From Pseudomonadota bacterium (GTDB lineage: Bacteria > Pseudomonadota > Gammaproteobacteria > Burkholderiales > Ferrovaceae), in contig JAKBLB010000003.1 of the NCBI GenBank assembly GCA_021832305.1, positions 59,756 through 123,755 of the forward strand: DNA of 64,000 nucleotides, read 5' to 3'. The stretch's first letter is position 1. Each line of letters starts with the position of its first letter. The position numbers were made by a program, and so were the translations under genes. The notes under the pieces were generated by a model. That model was not told where the DNA came from, made no database searches, and worked only from the letters and a program-made list of their open reading frames with translations. Positions 1 to 11,804 of the stretch are shown piece after piece.

Positions 1-1
1 T

Positions 2-544
2 GACCGCCCCTGGATCTCCACCAAGATTACCGCGCTCATGGAAATTCTGGAAGAATTGAAGGAGAGTGGGCACCGGGCCCTGGTCTTCAGTCAGTTCGTG
101 GATTATCTGTCCCTGATTCGACAATCGCTGGAAGAACATCGCATCACCTATCAGTATCTGGATGGTTCCACCCCATCCGCCGAACGGGCTAAACGTGTCA
201 AATCCTTTCAGGAAGGTACGGACGACATCTTCCTCATCAGTCTCAAGGCCGGCGGGGTAGGGCTCAACCTCACCGCAGCGGATTATGTCATTCATATGGA
301 TCCCTGGTGGAATCCTGCGGTAGAGGATCAAGCCTCGGATCGTGCCCATCGCATGGGGCAGACACGACCCGTGACAGTCTATCGGTTGATCATCAAGGAT
401 TCCATCGAGGAAAAGATCGTCGCCCTGCATGAACGCAAACGCAACCTGGCAGACAGTTTGCTGGAGGGCGCTGGAGAAACCACTACCCTCAGCACCGAGG
501 AATTGATCAGTCTCCTGCAGAATCAGCCGTGCAAGGGTTTATAG
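2..544 (+). CDS. SNF2/SWI2-family DEAD/DEAH helicase, C-terminal part (5' end outside window)
   Basis: Frame open from base 2; helicase-C motifs ALVFSQFVDYL, ISLKAGGVGLNLTAADYVIHMDPWWNPAVEDQASDRAHRMGQ. Confidence 0.93.
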   Translation, partial: DRPWISTKITALMEILEELKESGHRALVFSQFVDYLSLIRQSLEEHRITYQYLDGSTPSAERAKRVKSFQEGTDDIFLISLKAGGVGLNLTAADYVIHMDPWWNPAVEDQASDRAHRMGQTRPVTVYRLIIKDSIEEKIVALHERKRNLADSLLEGAGETTTLSTEELISLLQNQPCKGL

Positions 545-2190
545 CGTAAGCGACAGGGTCGCGCGCCATCCTCACCCAGACGTTTTTTCTTGTCCGCTTC
601 GTATTCCTGGTAGTTGCCCGTAAAGAAGGTCACTTGCGAATCTCCCTCGAAGGCCAGGATGTGGGTGGCAATCCGATCCAGAAACCAACGGTCGTGAGAG
701 ATGACCAACACGGCCCCGGCAAATTCCAGCAAGGCATCTTCAAGCGCGCGCAGGGTCTCTACATCGAGATCGTTGGAAGGTTCATCCAGAAGCAGGACAT
801 TCCCTCCCCGAATCAGGGTCTTGGCCAGATGCAGGCGACCGCGCTCCCCCCCCGACAGATTCCCTACGATCTTTTGCTGGTCTGCCCCCTTGAAATTGAA
901 GCGTCCGATATAAGCACGGGACGGAGTTTCGTACTTGCCCACGGTGAGCATATCCGAGCCACCGGAAATGAATTCCCAAACGGTTTTATCACTGTCCAGC
1001 GCTTCGCGTGACTGATCCACATAGGAAAGATTTACGGTAGAGCCTATTTTGATCGTACCGGAATCCGGGATTTCCTGACCGACGATCATGCGAAAGAGTG
1101 TGGATTTACCGGCTCCGTTGGGACCAATGATGCCGACGATGGCACCGGGCGGAATGGTCAGACTGACATTATCCAGAAGCAGACGGTCTCCAAAGGATTT
1201 TGTGACTCCGTCGAGTTCTATGACGGAATCTCCCAACCGATCGCCCACAGGGATAAAGATTTCCTGGGTTTCATTGCGCTTCTGGTACTCCTGAGAGTTG
1301 AGTTCCTCGAAGCGGGCCAAGCGGGCCTTGGATTTTGCCTGACGACCCTTGGGGTTCTGGCGAACCCATTCCAGTTCCTTGTGAATCGCTTTCTGACGCG
1401 CAGATTCCTGCGATTCTTCCTGTTTCAGACGATCCTCTTTCTGGCCAAGCCATGAACTGTAGTTACCCTTCCAGGGAATCCCGTGTCCCCGGTCCAACTC
1501 CAGAATCCATTCGGCAGCATTGTCCAGAAAATACCGATCATGGGTCACCGCCACCACCGTACCCGGAAAACGCTGCAAAAACTGCTCCAGCCAATCGACG
1601 CTTTCCGCATCCAGGTGGTTCGTGGGTTCATCCAGCAGCAGCATGTCAGGTTTGGAGATCAGTAACTGACACAGGGCCACACGGCGTTTTTCACCGCCGG
1701 ACAAATTACCGATCAGCGCTTCCCAGGGAGGAAGACGCAGGGCATCGGCCGCAATGTCCATCTGTAACTCGGCACTATGCCCATCAGCTGCGCTGAGAAT
1801 GGCTTCAAGACGGGCCTGTTCGGTCGCGAGATGATCAAAATCCGCATCAGGCTCGGCGTAAGCCGCATAGACGGCCTCCAGAGCCGCGCGCGCTTCGATA
1901 ATCGAACCCAGCCCCTGTTCCACCGCCTGACGGACGGTCAGTTCGGGATCCAGTTGGGGTTCTTGGGGGAGATAACCGATTTTCAGCCCGGGCTGGGGAG
2001 TGGCTTCACCTTCAATATCCCGGTCGATGCCGGCCATGATTCTGAGAATCGTGGATTTTCCCGAACCATTCAGTCCAAGCACCCCGATTTTCGCCCCCGG
2101 AAAAAAACTCAAAGAAATATCCTTGAGAATCTGCCGCTTGGGTGGGACAATCTTTCCCACACGGTTCATGCTGTAGACATACTGAGCCAT
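523..2190 (-). CDS. ettA: ABC-F energy-dependent translational throttle protein EttA
   Basis: Two ABC domains (GLNGSGKST, LSGGEKRRVALCQLL, GPNGAGKST, LSGGERGRLHLAKTL) and EttA-type C-terminus EADKKKRLGEDGARP. Confidence 0.95.
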   Translation of the reverse strand: MAQYVYSMNRVGKIVPPKRQILKDISLSFFPGAKIGVLGLNGSGKSTILRIMAGIDRDIEGEATPQPGLKIGYLPQEPQLDPELTVRQAVEQGLGSIIEARAALEAVYAAYAEPDADFDHLATEQARLEAILSAADGHSAELQMDIAADALRLPPWEALIGNLSGGEKRRVALCQLLISKPDMLLLDEPTNHLDAESVDWLEQFLQRFPGTVVAVTHDRYFLDNAAEWILELDRGHGIPWKGNYSSWLGQKEDRLKQEESQESARQKAIHKELEWVRQNPKGRQAKSKARLARFEELNSQEYQKRNETQEIFIPVGDRLGDSVIELDGVTKSFGDRLLLDNVSLTIPPGAIVGIIGPNGAGKSTLFRMIVGQEIPDSGTIKIGSTVNLSYVDQSREALDSDKTVWEFISGGSDMLTVGKYETPSRAYIGRFNFKGADQQKIVGNLSGGERGRLHLAKTLIRGGNVLLLDEPSNDLDVETLRALEDALLEFAGAVLVISHDRWFLDRIATHILAFEGDSQVTFFTGNYQEYEADKKKRLGEDGARPCRLRYKPLHG

Positions 2191-2337
2191 AGGATTGAGG
2201 TACCCCTTTCCGAAAAGAGTGACAGATTACCATATACAGGATGTATGGAACCATTTCTCATGGTTAAACTCCATATCGACGAGTTATAATGGCGGATGTG
2301 CGGCTTCAGATAAATTTCGTGAGAGAGATCACCCAAC

Positions 2338-2970
2338 ATGATGCACAAAAAATATTTGACGCTTACCCTGTGTTCCTTGACTCTGGCACTCATGTCAGGA
2401 TGTTCTTCACCCGGTGTGGGCGGCAGTGACTACACCAGCACGGAAGTGCGCGGGGAGCAATCAGTTCGTCTGGGGACGGTGGAGAGCGTGCGCAAGGTTC
2501 GCATCCAGAGCAGTGAACCCGGGATTCTGGGGGCCTTGGGCGGCGGGGTTGCGGGAGCGGCGCTGGGTAGCACCATCGGCGGTGGGAATGGCAATGCGGC
2601 AGCCACTGTTTTAGGTGCGCTGGCTGCGGGAGCGGCTGGAGATGCAGCCCAAAATGCCTTGTCCACTCAAAATGGAGTGGAAATTACGATTCGACTGGAC
2701 AGCGGTTATGTGATTGCCGTCACCCAGGGGGCCGATGAAGTATTTCATGTGGGTGATCGCGTTCAGGTGTTGGGAGGAGGGGGCGCCACTCGGGTGACCA
2801 AACTCGATCCCAACTCCAATCTCGGGCCTACCGGAAGGCATTCATCGGCTCCGAATGGCATGGCACCGAGCAATAATGGACAACAGATCCATTACTATTG
2901 TCCGGACAGCAACGCCTACTACCCCGCAGTTCCCGATTGCAAATCCCCCTGGATGAAAGTAGTGCGCTGA
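2338..2970 (+). CDS. Glycine-zipper outer-membrane lipoprotein (SlyB/Pcp-like)
   Basis: Lipobox LALMSGCSS; glycine-zipper GALGGGVAGAALGSTIGGGNG; C-terminal YYCPDSNAYYPAVPDC. Confidence 0.8.
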   Translation: MMHKKYLTLTLCSLTLALMSGCSSPGVGGSDYTSTEVRGEQSVRLGTVESVRKVRIQSSEPGILGALGGGVAGAALGSTIGGGNGNAAATVLGALAAGAAGDAAQNALSTQNGVEITIRLDSGYVIAVTQGADEVFHVGDRVQVLGGGGATRVTKLDPNSNLGPTGRHSSAPNGMAPSNNGQQIHYYCPDSNAYYPAVPDCKSPWMKVVR

Positions 2971-3005
2971 TCCTCGAGATTTTTCGGGAAACGGCTTCTC
3001 CCAAG

Positions 3006-3029
3006 CCCCATCTCTGATGGGGTTTTATT
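3006..3029 (+). terminator. Rho-independent terminator downstream of the lipoprotein gene
   Basis: CCCCATC-TCT-GATGGGG followed by TTTTATTAT. Confidence 0.8.
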
Positions 3030-3156
3030 ATACCTCATTATTTAACATAATATACATTATACGCAATCTCAACCCCTGCGGTTACGCAAACAAAACCGTT
3101 TGTCATTGATACAATGACCCTTGTGTGCGAGAATCCCACAAAATTAAGGAGCGGGT

Positions 3157-4227
3157 ATGATCTTTGTAACTGGAGGTGCAGGTTTTATTGGTGCTAATTT
3201 CGTTTTAGACTGGTTGAATCTCCAGGATGAACCTGTACTGACTCTCGACAAACTCACATACGCTGGAAATCGGGATAACCTGACCAGCCTCAATCAGGAT
3301 CCGCGCCATACGCTGGTAGTCGGCGATATTGGAGATGCGGCTCTGGTTCGTGCCCTGTTGAAATTGCACCGGCCCCGCGCCCTCATCAATTTTGCCGCCG
3401 AAAGTCATGTGGACCGCTCCATTTATGGTCCGGCGGATTTCATCCAAACCAATATCGTCGGCACCTTTCATCTGCTCGAATCGGTACGTGCGTACTGGAA
3501 TGAATTGGAAGGCGAAGAACGCAAGAAATTCCATTTCCTGCATGTCTCCACCGATGAAGTCTATGGTTCCCTGACTCCGCAGGACCCCCCTTTTACCGAA
3601 TCCACGCCCTATGCGCCGAATAGCCCCTACTCCGCATCCAAAGCCGCTTCCGACCATCTGGTGCGCGCATGGCACCATACCTATGGGTTGCCGGTCCTGA
3701 CCACCAACTGTTCCAACAACTATGGGCCCTACCAGTTTCCGGAAAAATTGATACCCCTCATGTTGTATCAAGCCCTGGCTGAAAAACCTCTGCCGGTCTA
3801 TGGAGATGGCCAGAACGTACGGGACTGGCTCCATGTCAGCGATCACGCCAGCGGAATTCGCCGGGTACTCGAAGCCGGACGGATGGGAGAAACCTACAAT
3901 ATCGGTGGAAATAGCGAATTAACCAATCTTGCGGTGGTCCAGGCCCTCTGTGATGCGCTGGACCGGCATCGTCCCTCGTCCCATGGTTCCCGACGTCGTC
4001 TCATTCAATTCGTCACTGATCGTCCGGGACATGATCGGCGCTACGCCATCGATGCCAGCAAAATTCGCAGGGAACTGGATTGGCAGCCTGCCCATACCTT
4101 CGATTCCGGTTTGGAACAGACCGTGCGCTGGTATCTGAGTCATCAGGAGTGGAATGAACGTGTACTGTCCGGCGCTTATCGTTCCTGGCTGGAACAAAAT
4201 TATGCGGAACGGAGGCAGGAAGCATGA
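3157..4227 (+). CDS. rfbB: dTDP-glucose 4,6-dehydratase
   Basis: [55 protein letters not shown]. Confidence 0.96.
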   Translation: MIFVTGGAGFIGANFVLDWLNLQDEPVLTLDKLTYAGNRDNLTSLNQDPRHTLVVGDIGDAALVRALLKLHRPRALINFAAESHVDRSIYGPADFIQTNIVGTFHLLESVRAYWNELEGEERKKFHFLHVSTDEVYGSLTPQDPPFTESTPYAPNSPYSASKAASDHLVRAWHHTYGLPVLTTNCSNNYGPYQFPEKLIPLMLYQALAEKPLPVYGDGQNVRDWLHVSDHASGIRRVLEAGRMGETYNIGGNSELTNLAVVQALCDALDRHRPSSHGSRRRLIQFVTDRPGHDRRYAIDASKIRRELDWQPAHTFDSGLEQTVRWYLSHQEWNERVLSGAYRSWLEQNYAERRQEA

Positions 4228-5102
4228 GAAAAGGTATCATTCTGGCTGGAGGTTCCGGGACCCGCCTCTACCCCGCCACGCAAGTCATTTCCAAACAACT
4301 GCTGCCTGTGTACGACAAGCCCATGATTTACTATCCGCTGGGTACCCTGATGCTGGCAGAGATCCGCGACATCCTGATCATTTCCACCCCTCAGGATACC
4401 CCTCGATTCCAGCAGTTACTGGGAGATGGCAGCCACTGGGGGATGAATCTCGAATATGCTGTTCAACCGGATCCCGGTGGATTGGCACAGGCTTTCCTGA
4501 TCGGACGAAACTTTATCGGGCATCAGCCCAGTGCCCTGGTACTAGGGGATAACCTTTTCTACGGTCATGATTTCTCCATAAAACTCAGACAAGCAGGTAG
4601 CCATCCCGAGGGTGCCACGGTCTTTGTTTATCCGGTCAGTGATCCAGAACGTTATGGGGTGGCCGAATTTGATGAAACCGGTCGTGTCATCGGGTTGGAA
4701 GAAAAACCCCTTCAACCTCGCTCCCGTTATGCAGTCACCGGTCTCTACTTCTATGATGCACAGGTTTGTGACCTGGCAAAGACCCTGACTCCCTCGGCGC
4801 GAGGCGAATTGGAAATCACAGATCTCAACCGTCTCTACCTCGAACAGAAACGATTGCGCGTGGAAGTGCTGGGACGGGGATTTGCCTGGCTGGATACCGG
4901 GACCCACGATTCCCTGCTGGAGGCCGCTCAATATATCCAGACCGTGGAAAAACGACAGGGACTCAAGGTGTCTTGTCCTGAAGAAATTGCCTATCGCCAA
5001 GGGTGGATCGATGCAGACCAACTGGAAAGACTGGCCCTCCCCTTGAGCAAAAATGGCTACGGTACCTATTTGCGTCAGATTCTGAACGAACGGGTTTTTT
5101 GA
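4224..5102 (+). CDS. rfbA: Glucose-1-phosphate thymidylyltransferase
   Basis: [39 protein letters not shown]; overlaps rfbB by 4 nt. Confidence 0.97.
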   Translation: MRKGIILAGGSGTRLYPATQVISKQLLPVYDKPMIYYPLGTLMLAEIRDILIISTPQDTPRFQQLLGDGSHWGMNLEYAVQPDPGGLAQAFLIGRNFIGHQPSALVLGDNLFYGHDFSIKLRQAGSHPEGATVFVYPVSDPERYGVAEFDETGRVIGLEEKPLQPRSRYAVTGLYFYDAQVCDLAKTLTPSARGELEITDLNRLYLEQKRLRVEVLGRGFAWLDTGTHDSLLEAAQYIQTVEKRQGLKVSCPEEIAYRQGWIDADQLERLALPLSKNGYGTYLRQILNERVF

Positions 5103-5807
5103 TTATTCATGACGAATGACCAGACTGTATCCCGTTCCTCGAATTGAACGGATCAGCGTGTCGGCGGGATTATGCTTGCGCAGTTTGCAGCGAATGCTCG
5201 AAATGGTGACATCCACCGAGCGGTCCTCGGCATGCCAGGATCGTCCGCAGACGACATGGGTCAACGTATTGCGTCCCACCACCCGGTTGGCGTTTTCCAG
5301 CAAACACAGCAACATATCGTATTCACGATTGGTGAAATGGATTTTTTCTCCCGAAGCAATCCATGTAACTTCCCGTTTTTGACGATCAAGACCAAAGCCG
5401 GAAAAATTTATCCCTTTATTCAGATGGAATGAAGAAATATTCAGACGCTCCAGTAAGCGCCGAACTCGCGCCAGGAGTTCACGCAGATCTACAGGCTTGA
5501 TCAGGTAATCATCAGCGCCCATTTCAATTCCCAGAATCCGATCCAGAGAAGAGGAATTATCGCTCAGCACGATAATTCCAAGATCCGGATAATGTTCGCG
5601 CATAAAGCGAATATATTCATAACCCTGACCGTTTATTCCATGATCCTGATTGAGGATCGCCAATTTAATGGGATACGCGCGCAACAGTGATTTCGCATCA
5701 TCCACATGGACGGCGCGCACGGTTTTAAAAGAAGCATGGACCAGACAGGATTCGAGTGCATTGAAGTGTCGGTAATCAGAATCAAGGATCATGATGTATG
5801 AGTTCAT
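5103..5807 (-). CDS. OmpR-family winged-helix response regulator with atypical receiver
   Basis: Receiver-like N-terminus (MGADDYLIKPVDLRELLARVRRLL) and Trans_reg_C (FTNREYDMLLCLLENANRVVGRNTL..RSVDVTISSIRCKLRK..IRSIRGTGYSL). Confidence 0.9.
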   Translation of the reverse strand: MNSYIMILDSDYRHFNALESCLVHASFKTVRAVHVDDAKSLLRAYPIKLAILNQDHGINGQGYEYIRFMREHYPDLGIIVLSDNSSSLDRILGIEMGADDYLIKPVDLRELLARVRRLLERLNISSFHLNKGINFSGFGLDRQKREVTWIASGEKIHFTNREYDMLLCLLENANRVVGRNTLTHVVCGRSWHAEDRSVDVTISSIRCKLRKHNPADTLIRSIRGTGYSLVIRHE

Positions 5808-5974
5808 TCCGGTCTCGTTTCTTGTAGATATGGGATAAAATACCTTGTCCTCATGCTCACGGCAATTCTAATGGATAAGATTTTGCATGACAACTTCTTC
5901 ATGATCCATCTGCCAGATCGCCAGGAGATTCTGCTATGCTTGTCCTCCACCTTACAACCGATCTATGGACCGTG

Positions 5975-7558
5975 ATGGAAGACGTAAAATCCTTTGAAGC
6001 AATTGTCGTGGGAAGCGGCCTGGCTGGGGGCGTCACTGCCCTCGAGTTGGCAGAGCGTGGCCTCCGGGTTGCCCTTATCACCAAACGTTCCCTGGAAGAT
6101 GGGGCCAGCCCACGCGCCCAGGGAGGCATTGCAGCAGCTTTGTCGAGTTTGGATAGCATCGATACCCACATGCAGGATACCTTGATTGCCGGTGCCGGAC
6201 TGTGCGATACCGAAGCCACTCACTTCATTCTCGAGCGGGGCAAAATGGCCATTCAATGGCTGATTCAGCGCGGGGTTTGCTTTACGCAGGAAAATGGTAC
6301 GCTACACCTTACGCGGGAAGGCGGACATAGCCAACGGCGGATAGCCCATGTAGCCGATGCTACCGGTGCCGCCATTCAGAATACGCTGCATCCTCAGTTG
6401 CGTGCGCACCCGCGTATCCATGTATTTGAACACCATATGCTGGTTGATCTGATCACCAGTGAACGGCTTGATCTGCCGGGACCACGGCGTTGCGTGGGTC
6501 TGTATGCGCTGGAAGAAAACAGTGGCGAGGTGCTCGCCTTCACCGCTCCCCACACCTTGTTGGCCACTGGTGGCGCGGGCAAGGTCTATCTTTACACTAC
6601 CAATCCGGATACAGCAACGGGAGACGGCATCGCTGCGGGATGGCGGGCCGGGTGTACCGTTGCCAATATGGAATTCATCCAGTTTCATCCTACCTGTCTG
6701 TATCACCCTCATGCCAAGTCCTTTCTCATTTCCGAAGCCGTACGTGGGGAAGGCGGAATTCTGCGCCTTCCCAACGGACATCGTTTCATGCCGGAACATG
6801 ATGCCCGGGCAGAGTTGGCCCCACGCGACATCGTGGCACGCACCATCGACTACGAAATGAAGCGCCATGGATTGGATTGCGTATATCTGGACATTACCCA
6901 TCTATCCCCTGAGTTCATTCGCGGCCATTTTCCTACCATCCATGAAAAATGCCTGTCTCTGGGTATCGACATGACCACTCAACCCATCCCGGTGGTTCCG
7001 GCAGCGCATTATACCTGCGGCGGATTACGCACCGATCTGCAAGGACGTACCGATCTGGCCGGGCTTTATGCGGTTGGTGAAACAGCCTACACGGGCTTGC
7101 ATGGCGCCAACCGCCTGGCCAGCAATTCACTGCTGGAATGCGTGGTGATGGCCCGCGAAGCCAGCGCAGCCATTCTTTCCTCCCCCCCTCCCGTACCCTC
7201 GCCCGTCATCCCGCCCTGGGACAGCAGTCAGGTCACCGACCCTGATGAGGAAGTGGTCATTTCCCATAATTGGGAGGAACTGCGCCGTTTCATGTGGGAT
7301 TACGTCGGAATCGTACGTACAGACAAACGGTTGGAGCGGGCAACGCATCGTCTGAAACTGTTGCATGAAGAAATTCTGGAGTTCTATACCAATTTTCATG
7401 TCAGTCGAGACTTGCTCGAATTACGCAACCTTGTCACGGTGTCTCAACTCATCGTCGACTCTGCGCGCCTCCGTAAGGAGAGCCGAGGGCTCCATTACAG
7501 CCGGGATTATCCGCTGAGTTCGGCGTCCTCTCGCCCCACCCTGCTCACTCCCCCCTGA
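5975..7558 (+). CDS. nadB: L-aspartate oxidase
   Basis: VVGSGLAGGVTALELAERG, SPRAQGGIAAAL, GLHGANRLASNSLLECVV; ORF opens at 5936. Confidence 0.95.
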   Translation: MEDVKSFEAIVVGSGLAGGVTALELAERGLRVALITKRSLEDGASPRAQGGIAAALSSLDSIDTHMQDTLIAGAGLCDTEATHFILERGKMAIQWLIQRGVCFTQENGTLHLTREGGHSQRRIAHVADATGAAIQNTLHPQLRAHPRIHVFEHHMLVDLITSERLDLPGPRRCVGLYALEENSGEVLAFTAPHTLLATGGAGKVYLYTTNPDTATGDGIAAGWRAGCTVANMEFIQFHPTCLYHPHAKSFLISEAVRGEGGILRLPNGHRFMPEHDARAELAPRDIVARTIDYEMKRHGLDCVYLDITHLSPEFIRGHFPTIHEKCLSLGIDMTTQPIPVVPAAHYTCGGLRTDLQGRTDLAGLYAVGETAYTGLHGANRLASNSLLECVVMAREASAAILSSPPPVPSPVIPPWDSSQVTDPDEEVVISHNWEELRRFMWDYVGIVRTDKRLERATHRLKLLHEEILEFYTNFHVSRDLLELRNLVTVSQLIVDSARLRKESRGLHYSRDYPLSSASSRPTLLTPP

Positions 7559-7565
7559 ATCTCGT

Positions 7566-8657
7566 TCAAGCAGCCCCCAAATGAGGCGCCAGCCCTGCCG
7601 TCCGTGGCGCACCGGCTCGCGTAAAATCCAGCATCCGCTCAATGGGTAAACGGGCGCGTTCGATGAGGTCAGGATCGATGGTGATCTCGGGCGTGCCAGT
7701 AGACAGGATGGTGCGCAGATTTTCCAATCCATTCATGGCCATCCAAGGACAATGGGCACAACTTTTGCAGGTAGCTCCCGCACCGGCGGTTGGAGCTTCG
7801 ATAAAAGTTTTATCCGGGTAGGTCTGGCGTAATTTATGGAACATGCCGTTGTCTGTCGCCACGATGAATGTCGTTACCCGCGGGGTGCCTGCGGCTTCCA
7901 GGATGCCGCGCGTGGAACCGACATAGTCTGCCAGGGCCAAAACTGCCCGGGGTGATTCGGGATGGACCAGTACCTTGGCCAAAGGTATTTTACTTTTCAA
8001 GTCGGCCAGTTCACTGGCCTTGAACTCGTCGTGGACGATGCAAGAGCCTTGCCAGGAAAGCAGATCAGCGCCCGTTTCCTGAGCCACATAGTCTCCCAGA
8101 TGGCGATCCGGCGCCCAAAGAATTTTTTGTCCCTGTTCGTGCAGGTGACGAACCACGGAGACCGCACAGCCCGAGGTCACCACCCAATCGGCACGCGCCT
8201 TGACTGCGGCACTGGTATTGGAATAGACCACCACGGTGCGGTCGGGATGGGTATCGCAAAACGCACGGAAGGCATCGCCGGGACAACCCAGATCAAGAGA
8301 GCATTCCGCTTCACGCTCGGGCATCAACACGGTTTTTTCTGGAGACAAGATCTTGGCTGTTTCTCCCATGAAACGTACCCCGGCCACCACCAGAGTCGTT
8401 CCTGGGTGTTGCTTGCCAAACCGGGCCATCTCGAGAGAATCGGCTACCAAGCCACCGCTCCTTTCGGCCAGATCCTGCAAATCGGGATGAACATAGTAAT
8501 GGGCCACCAATACGGCATTCCGCTGTGCCAGAAGCCCTTCCAGTTCACCCAGCAAAACCCGCCGCCGTTCCTGGGATGGCTCATCCGGGACACGAGCCCA
8601 AGCCGTGGCAAGTCCCTGCGGGTTTTCATAATCTATTTGAATGTTACACGTTGACAT
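7566..8657 (-). CDS. nadA: Quinolinate synthase A
   Basis: [57 protein letters not shown]. Confidence 0.96.
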   Translation of the reverse strand: MSTCNIQIDYENPQGLATAWARVPDEPSQERRRVLLGELEGLLAQRNAVLVAHYYVHPDLQDLAERSGGLVADSLEMARFGKQHPGTTLVVAGVRFMGETAKILSPEKTVLMPEREAECSLDLGCPGDAFRAFCDTHPDRTVVVYSNTSAAVKARADWVVTSGCAVSVVRHLHEQGQKILWAPDRHLGDYVAQETGADLLSWQGSCIVHDEFKASELADLKSKIPLAKVLVHPESPRAVLALADYVGSTRGILEAAGTPRVTTFIVATDNGMFHKLRQTYPDKTFIEAPTAGAGATCKSCAHCPWMAMNGLENLRTILSTGTPEITIDPDLIERARLPIERMLDFTRAGAPRTAGLAPHLGAA

Positions 8658-9516
8658 CCTTGAACCTCATGGAAAAATCAATGGATTTGATGTCCTTGGT
8701 CAAACTTCCGATGGAAATTCGATCCACCCCCAATTCCGCAATCTGGCGCACCGATTCCAGGTTCACTCCTCCGGATACCTCGACTCGCGCCCGCCCGGCA
8801 ACCTGCATCACTGCCTGCCGTTGCATCTCGAGGGACATGTTATCCAGCATGACCATGTTCGCTCCGGCAATGAGTGCTTCCTCCAGTTGCTCCAGAGTTT
8901 CCACCTCTACCTGAATGAACTTGTAGGACCCCTTGATGCTCTGGGCCAAGGTGATCGCCTGGGTGATGGAGCCCGTGGCGGCAATATGATTTTCCTTGAT
9001 CAGAATGGCATCGTAGAGCCCCATACGATGATTGGTGCCTCCTCCAATCCGTACGGCGTACTTTTCTGCCAGACGCAGCCCCGGAATGGTTTTTCGGGTA
9101 TCGACGATCACCGCCTGGGTGCCTGCCACGGCACGCACGAAGAGTCGGGTTTGAGTAGCCACGCCCGACAGGGTTTGCAGAAAATTCAGGGCGGCTCGTT
9201 CACCGGTCAGCAATGCTCGTGCCGGACCCTTCAGTATAGCCACTTCCTGACCGGGCAATACTTCCGCGCCTTCGGCGGCCAGCCAATCCACCTGCAACCG
9301 GGAGTCCAATTGCCGAAAAACTTCATTCACCCAGGGTTGTCCGCACAGAACCGCACGTTCGCGAACCAGGATCAGTGCTTCGGAAACCACGGGTTCCGGA
9401 ATCAGGAATGCGGTCAGATCCCCCGCGCCCACGTCTTCAGCCAGGGTTCTTTGTACCTGTTTTTCGAGGTGCAAGCGTTGCACCGTACCCTCCTGTTGCG
9501 TTTGATGGGGTTCCAT
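8644..9516 (-). CDS. nadC: Nicotinate-nucleotide pyrophosphorylase
   Basis: [75 protein letters not shown]; start taken as MEPHQT inside a longer ORF. Confidence 0.94.
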   Translation of the reverse strand: MEPHQTQQEGTVQRLHLEKQVQRTLAEDVGAGDLTAFLIPEPVVSEALILVRERAVLCGQPWVNEVFRQLDSRLQVDWLAAEGAEVLPGQEVAILKGPARALLTGERAALNFLQTLSGVATQTRLFVRAVAGTQAVIVDTRKTIPGLRLAEKYAVRIGGGTNHRMGLYDAILIKENHIAATGSITQAITLAQSIKGSYKFIQVEVETLEQLEEALIAGANMVMLDNMSLEMQRQAVMQVAGRARVEVSGGVNLESVRQIAELGVDRISIGSLTKDIKSIDFSMRFKDVNV

Positions 9517-9672
9517 CCATGCGCTTTCTTCCACCTCGCCTCCCGGATCAAGTGTGCCGTAAAAAGTTTCTATTGTCCCAAGGACTGCAGGGGCTTGCAA
9601 TATGAATTCAGAGAATTGGAGTAAAATGCGATTTTTATTGACTTGGGAAAGCCTGTCTGCTTGCCATTGCCT

Positions 9673-10053
9673 ATGTACCAAACCATGCTTAAGGCCAAAC
9701 TGCACCGTGTCACGGTGACCCAATCAGAACTGGGTTACGAAGGGTCCTGCGCCATCGACGAAACTTTGCTGGAAACGGCAGACATTCATGAATATCAGCA
9801 GATCGATATCTACAACATAAATAATGGAGAGCGCTTCACAACCTATGCCATTCGGGGTGCGCGCGACACCGGCATGATTTCCGTCAATGGCGCTGCTGCC
9901 CGCAAGGCTCAAGTGGGGGACCTGTTGATCATCGCCGCCTACGCCAGTTACGCTCCGGAGGAATTAAAAAACTTCGCGCCGCGCCTGGTCTATGTGGACG
10001 AACACAATCAAGTCAAGCGCCTGGAACACGAGATTCCTTCGCAAAGCGTCTGA
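9673..10053 (+). CDS. panD: Aspartate 1-decarboxylase
   Basis: [25 protein letters not shown] with GS self-cleavage site. Confidence 0.96.
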   Translation: MYQTMLKAKLHRVTVTQSELGYEGSCAIDETLLETADIHEYQQIDIYNINNGERFTTYAIRGARDTGMISVNGAAARKAQVGDLLIIAAYASYAPEELKNFAPRLVYVDEHNQVKRLEHEIPSQSV

Positions 10054-10063
10054 TCCAGAGTGC

Positions 10064-11017
10064 TTACTTCCGGAGTGCTGCAGTCAATTCGGGGACCAGT
10101 ATGTTCAGATCCCCCACCAATCCATAATCTGCCACGGCAAAGATAGGCGCATCCGGATCCTTGTTGATGGCCACGATGACACGGGAAGTCTGCATGCCCG
10201 CCAGATGCTGGATGGCGCCTGAAATACCGATCGCAATATACAGGTCCGGAGCGACCACCTTGCCTGTCTGACCCACCTGGACGTCATTGGAGGCATACCC
10301 CAGATCCACGGCGGCTCGGGAAGCCCCGAGCGCAGCGTTCAACTCATCCGCCAAAGGCCCCAACAAAGCCTCATAATGTTGGGCGCTCCCCAGCCCCCGT
10401 CCACCGGACACCACAACCCGGGCATTCTCCAGGGAAGGACGACCTTCCTGCGCATGCGCGTGCACGGCAATCCGGGTTGACTGCAACAGCGCTGCGGGAC
10501 AAGGCAAGTTTTCTACCGTCACAGGATCCATCCCCTCTCCTTCCAACCCCGGGAAAGCCGTGGTGCGCACCGTCATCAATTTGAGGAGTTCAGGGCAGCA
10601 CACCGTTGCCCAGATGCTCCCGGCGTAAATCGGTCGAATAAAGGTATCCGGGGATTCTACGCCCACGATGTCGCTGACCATGGCTACATCCTCCAACGCA
10701 GCCAGGCGCGGCATCCAGTTTTTGCCGATGGCCGTCGCAGCGGTCAGGATGTGCGTATATTGACGCGCCAGAGGCCGCACCAAGGCGCAGAGCATCTCCG
10801 CCAGTCCGTCTGCAAGGGCTGGTCCCGAGCCATTCAGAACCTGACGAATACCCGGCAAATGTTGAGCCTCTACCACAGCAGAGGTCGTATCGCCACCCCA
10901 GACCAGCACATCGATGTCCCCTTTCAGGGATTTGGCCGCCGTGAGCAGGGAACGAATGGAGGATTTCAAATGACCGTCAGGACCCAACTCAGCGACCAGT
11001 AAAATTCGGTTTTCCAT
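10064..11017 (-). CDS. etfA: Electron transfer flavoprotein alpha subunit
   Basis: [74 protein letters not shown]. Confidence 0.95.
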   Translation of the reverse strand: MENRILLVAELGPDGHLKSSIRSLLTAAKSLKGDIDVLVWGGDTTSAVVEAQHLPGIRQVLNGSGPALADGLAEMLCALVRPLARQYTHILTAATAIGKNWMPRLAALEDVAMVSDIVGVESPDTFIRPIYAGSIWATVCCPELLKLMTVRTTAFPGLEGEGMDPVTVENLPCPAALLQSTRIAVHAHAQEGRPSLENARVVVSGGRGLGSAQHYEALLGPLADELNAALGASRAAVDLGYASNDVQVGQTGKVVAPDLYIAIGISGAIQHLAGMQTSRVIVAINKDPDAPIFAVADYGLVGDLNILVPELTAALRK

Positions 11018-11020
11018 CGT

Positions 11021-11770
11021 TCAAATCACCTTGGCTTCATTTTTGAGACGAGCCAGCAACGTGGCGACAGAGTCCACCTTGACGCCGGCCGGACGTTGCG
11101 GCGGTTCCTGGACACGCAGGGTTTTCAGACGGGGTTCGACCATTACCCCCAATTCTTCGGGTGTCAGGATTTCGATCGGTTTTTTGCGGGCTTTCATGAT
11201 ATTGGGCAACGTGGCGTAGCGCGGTTCATTCAGACGCAAATCTGTCGTAATCACAGCAGGCAGGATCAGGCGCAGGGTTTCGGTTCCCCCGTCGGTTTCT
11301 CGCACCACGTCCACCCTTCCCTCCCCGACCTGTATTTCAGCGGCATTGGTCGCCTGTCCCCAATTCAGCAGGGCAGCCAACATTTGCCCAGTCTGGTTTG
11401 CATCATCATCGATGGCCTGTTTACCACAGATCACCAGGCCCGGTATTTCACGCAGGACCACGGCATGCAGTAATTTGGCCACGGACAAAGGTTGTAATTC
11501 CTCAGTCGAAGATACCCAGAGCGCCCGGTCAGCCCCCAGAGCAAGAGCTGTACGCAATCCTTCCTGAACCATCGCATCGCCACAGGAAAGAGCGGCCACT
11601 TCTGTGGCCTGCCCCGCTTCCTTCAGGCGAATCGCCGCTTCCAGAGCAATCTCGTCGAAGGGATTGAGGGACATCTTGAGCCCGGCCAACTCCACACCAC
11701 TGCCGTCTGCCTTGACCCTGGCCTTGATGTTATAGTCTAGAACACGCTTCACAGGGACCAGTATTTTCAT
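11021..11770 (-). CDS. etfB: Electron transfer flavoprotein beta subunit
   Basis: [57 protein letters not shown]. Confidence 0.95.
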   Translation of the reverse strand: MKILVPVKRVLDYNIKARVKADGSGVELAGLKMSLNPFDEIALEAAIRLKEAGQATEVAALSCGDAMVQEGLRTALALGADRALWVSSTEELQPLSVAKLLHAVVLREIPGLVICGKQAIDDDANQTGQMLAALLNWGQATNAAEIQVGEGRVDVVRETDGGTETLRLILPAVITTDLRLNEPRYATLPNIMKARKKPIEILTPEELGVMVEPRLKTLRVQEPPQRPAGVKVDSVATLLARLKNEAKVI

Positions 11771-11804
11771 AGGGCTTCCTTGTATAGGACAGGGCCGGAT
11801 TCTA

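Noticed and set aside
3030-3075. AT-rich inverted repeat ATAAT-N4-ATTAT upstream of rfbB
   Set aside because: Probably promoter-region AT richness; no regulator-specific operator can be supported.
8641-9624. 327-aa plus-strand ORF opposite nadC
   Set aside because: Antisense shadow of a clear nadC; composition rich in Gln/His/Gly typical of reverse-strand translation.
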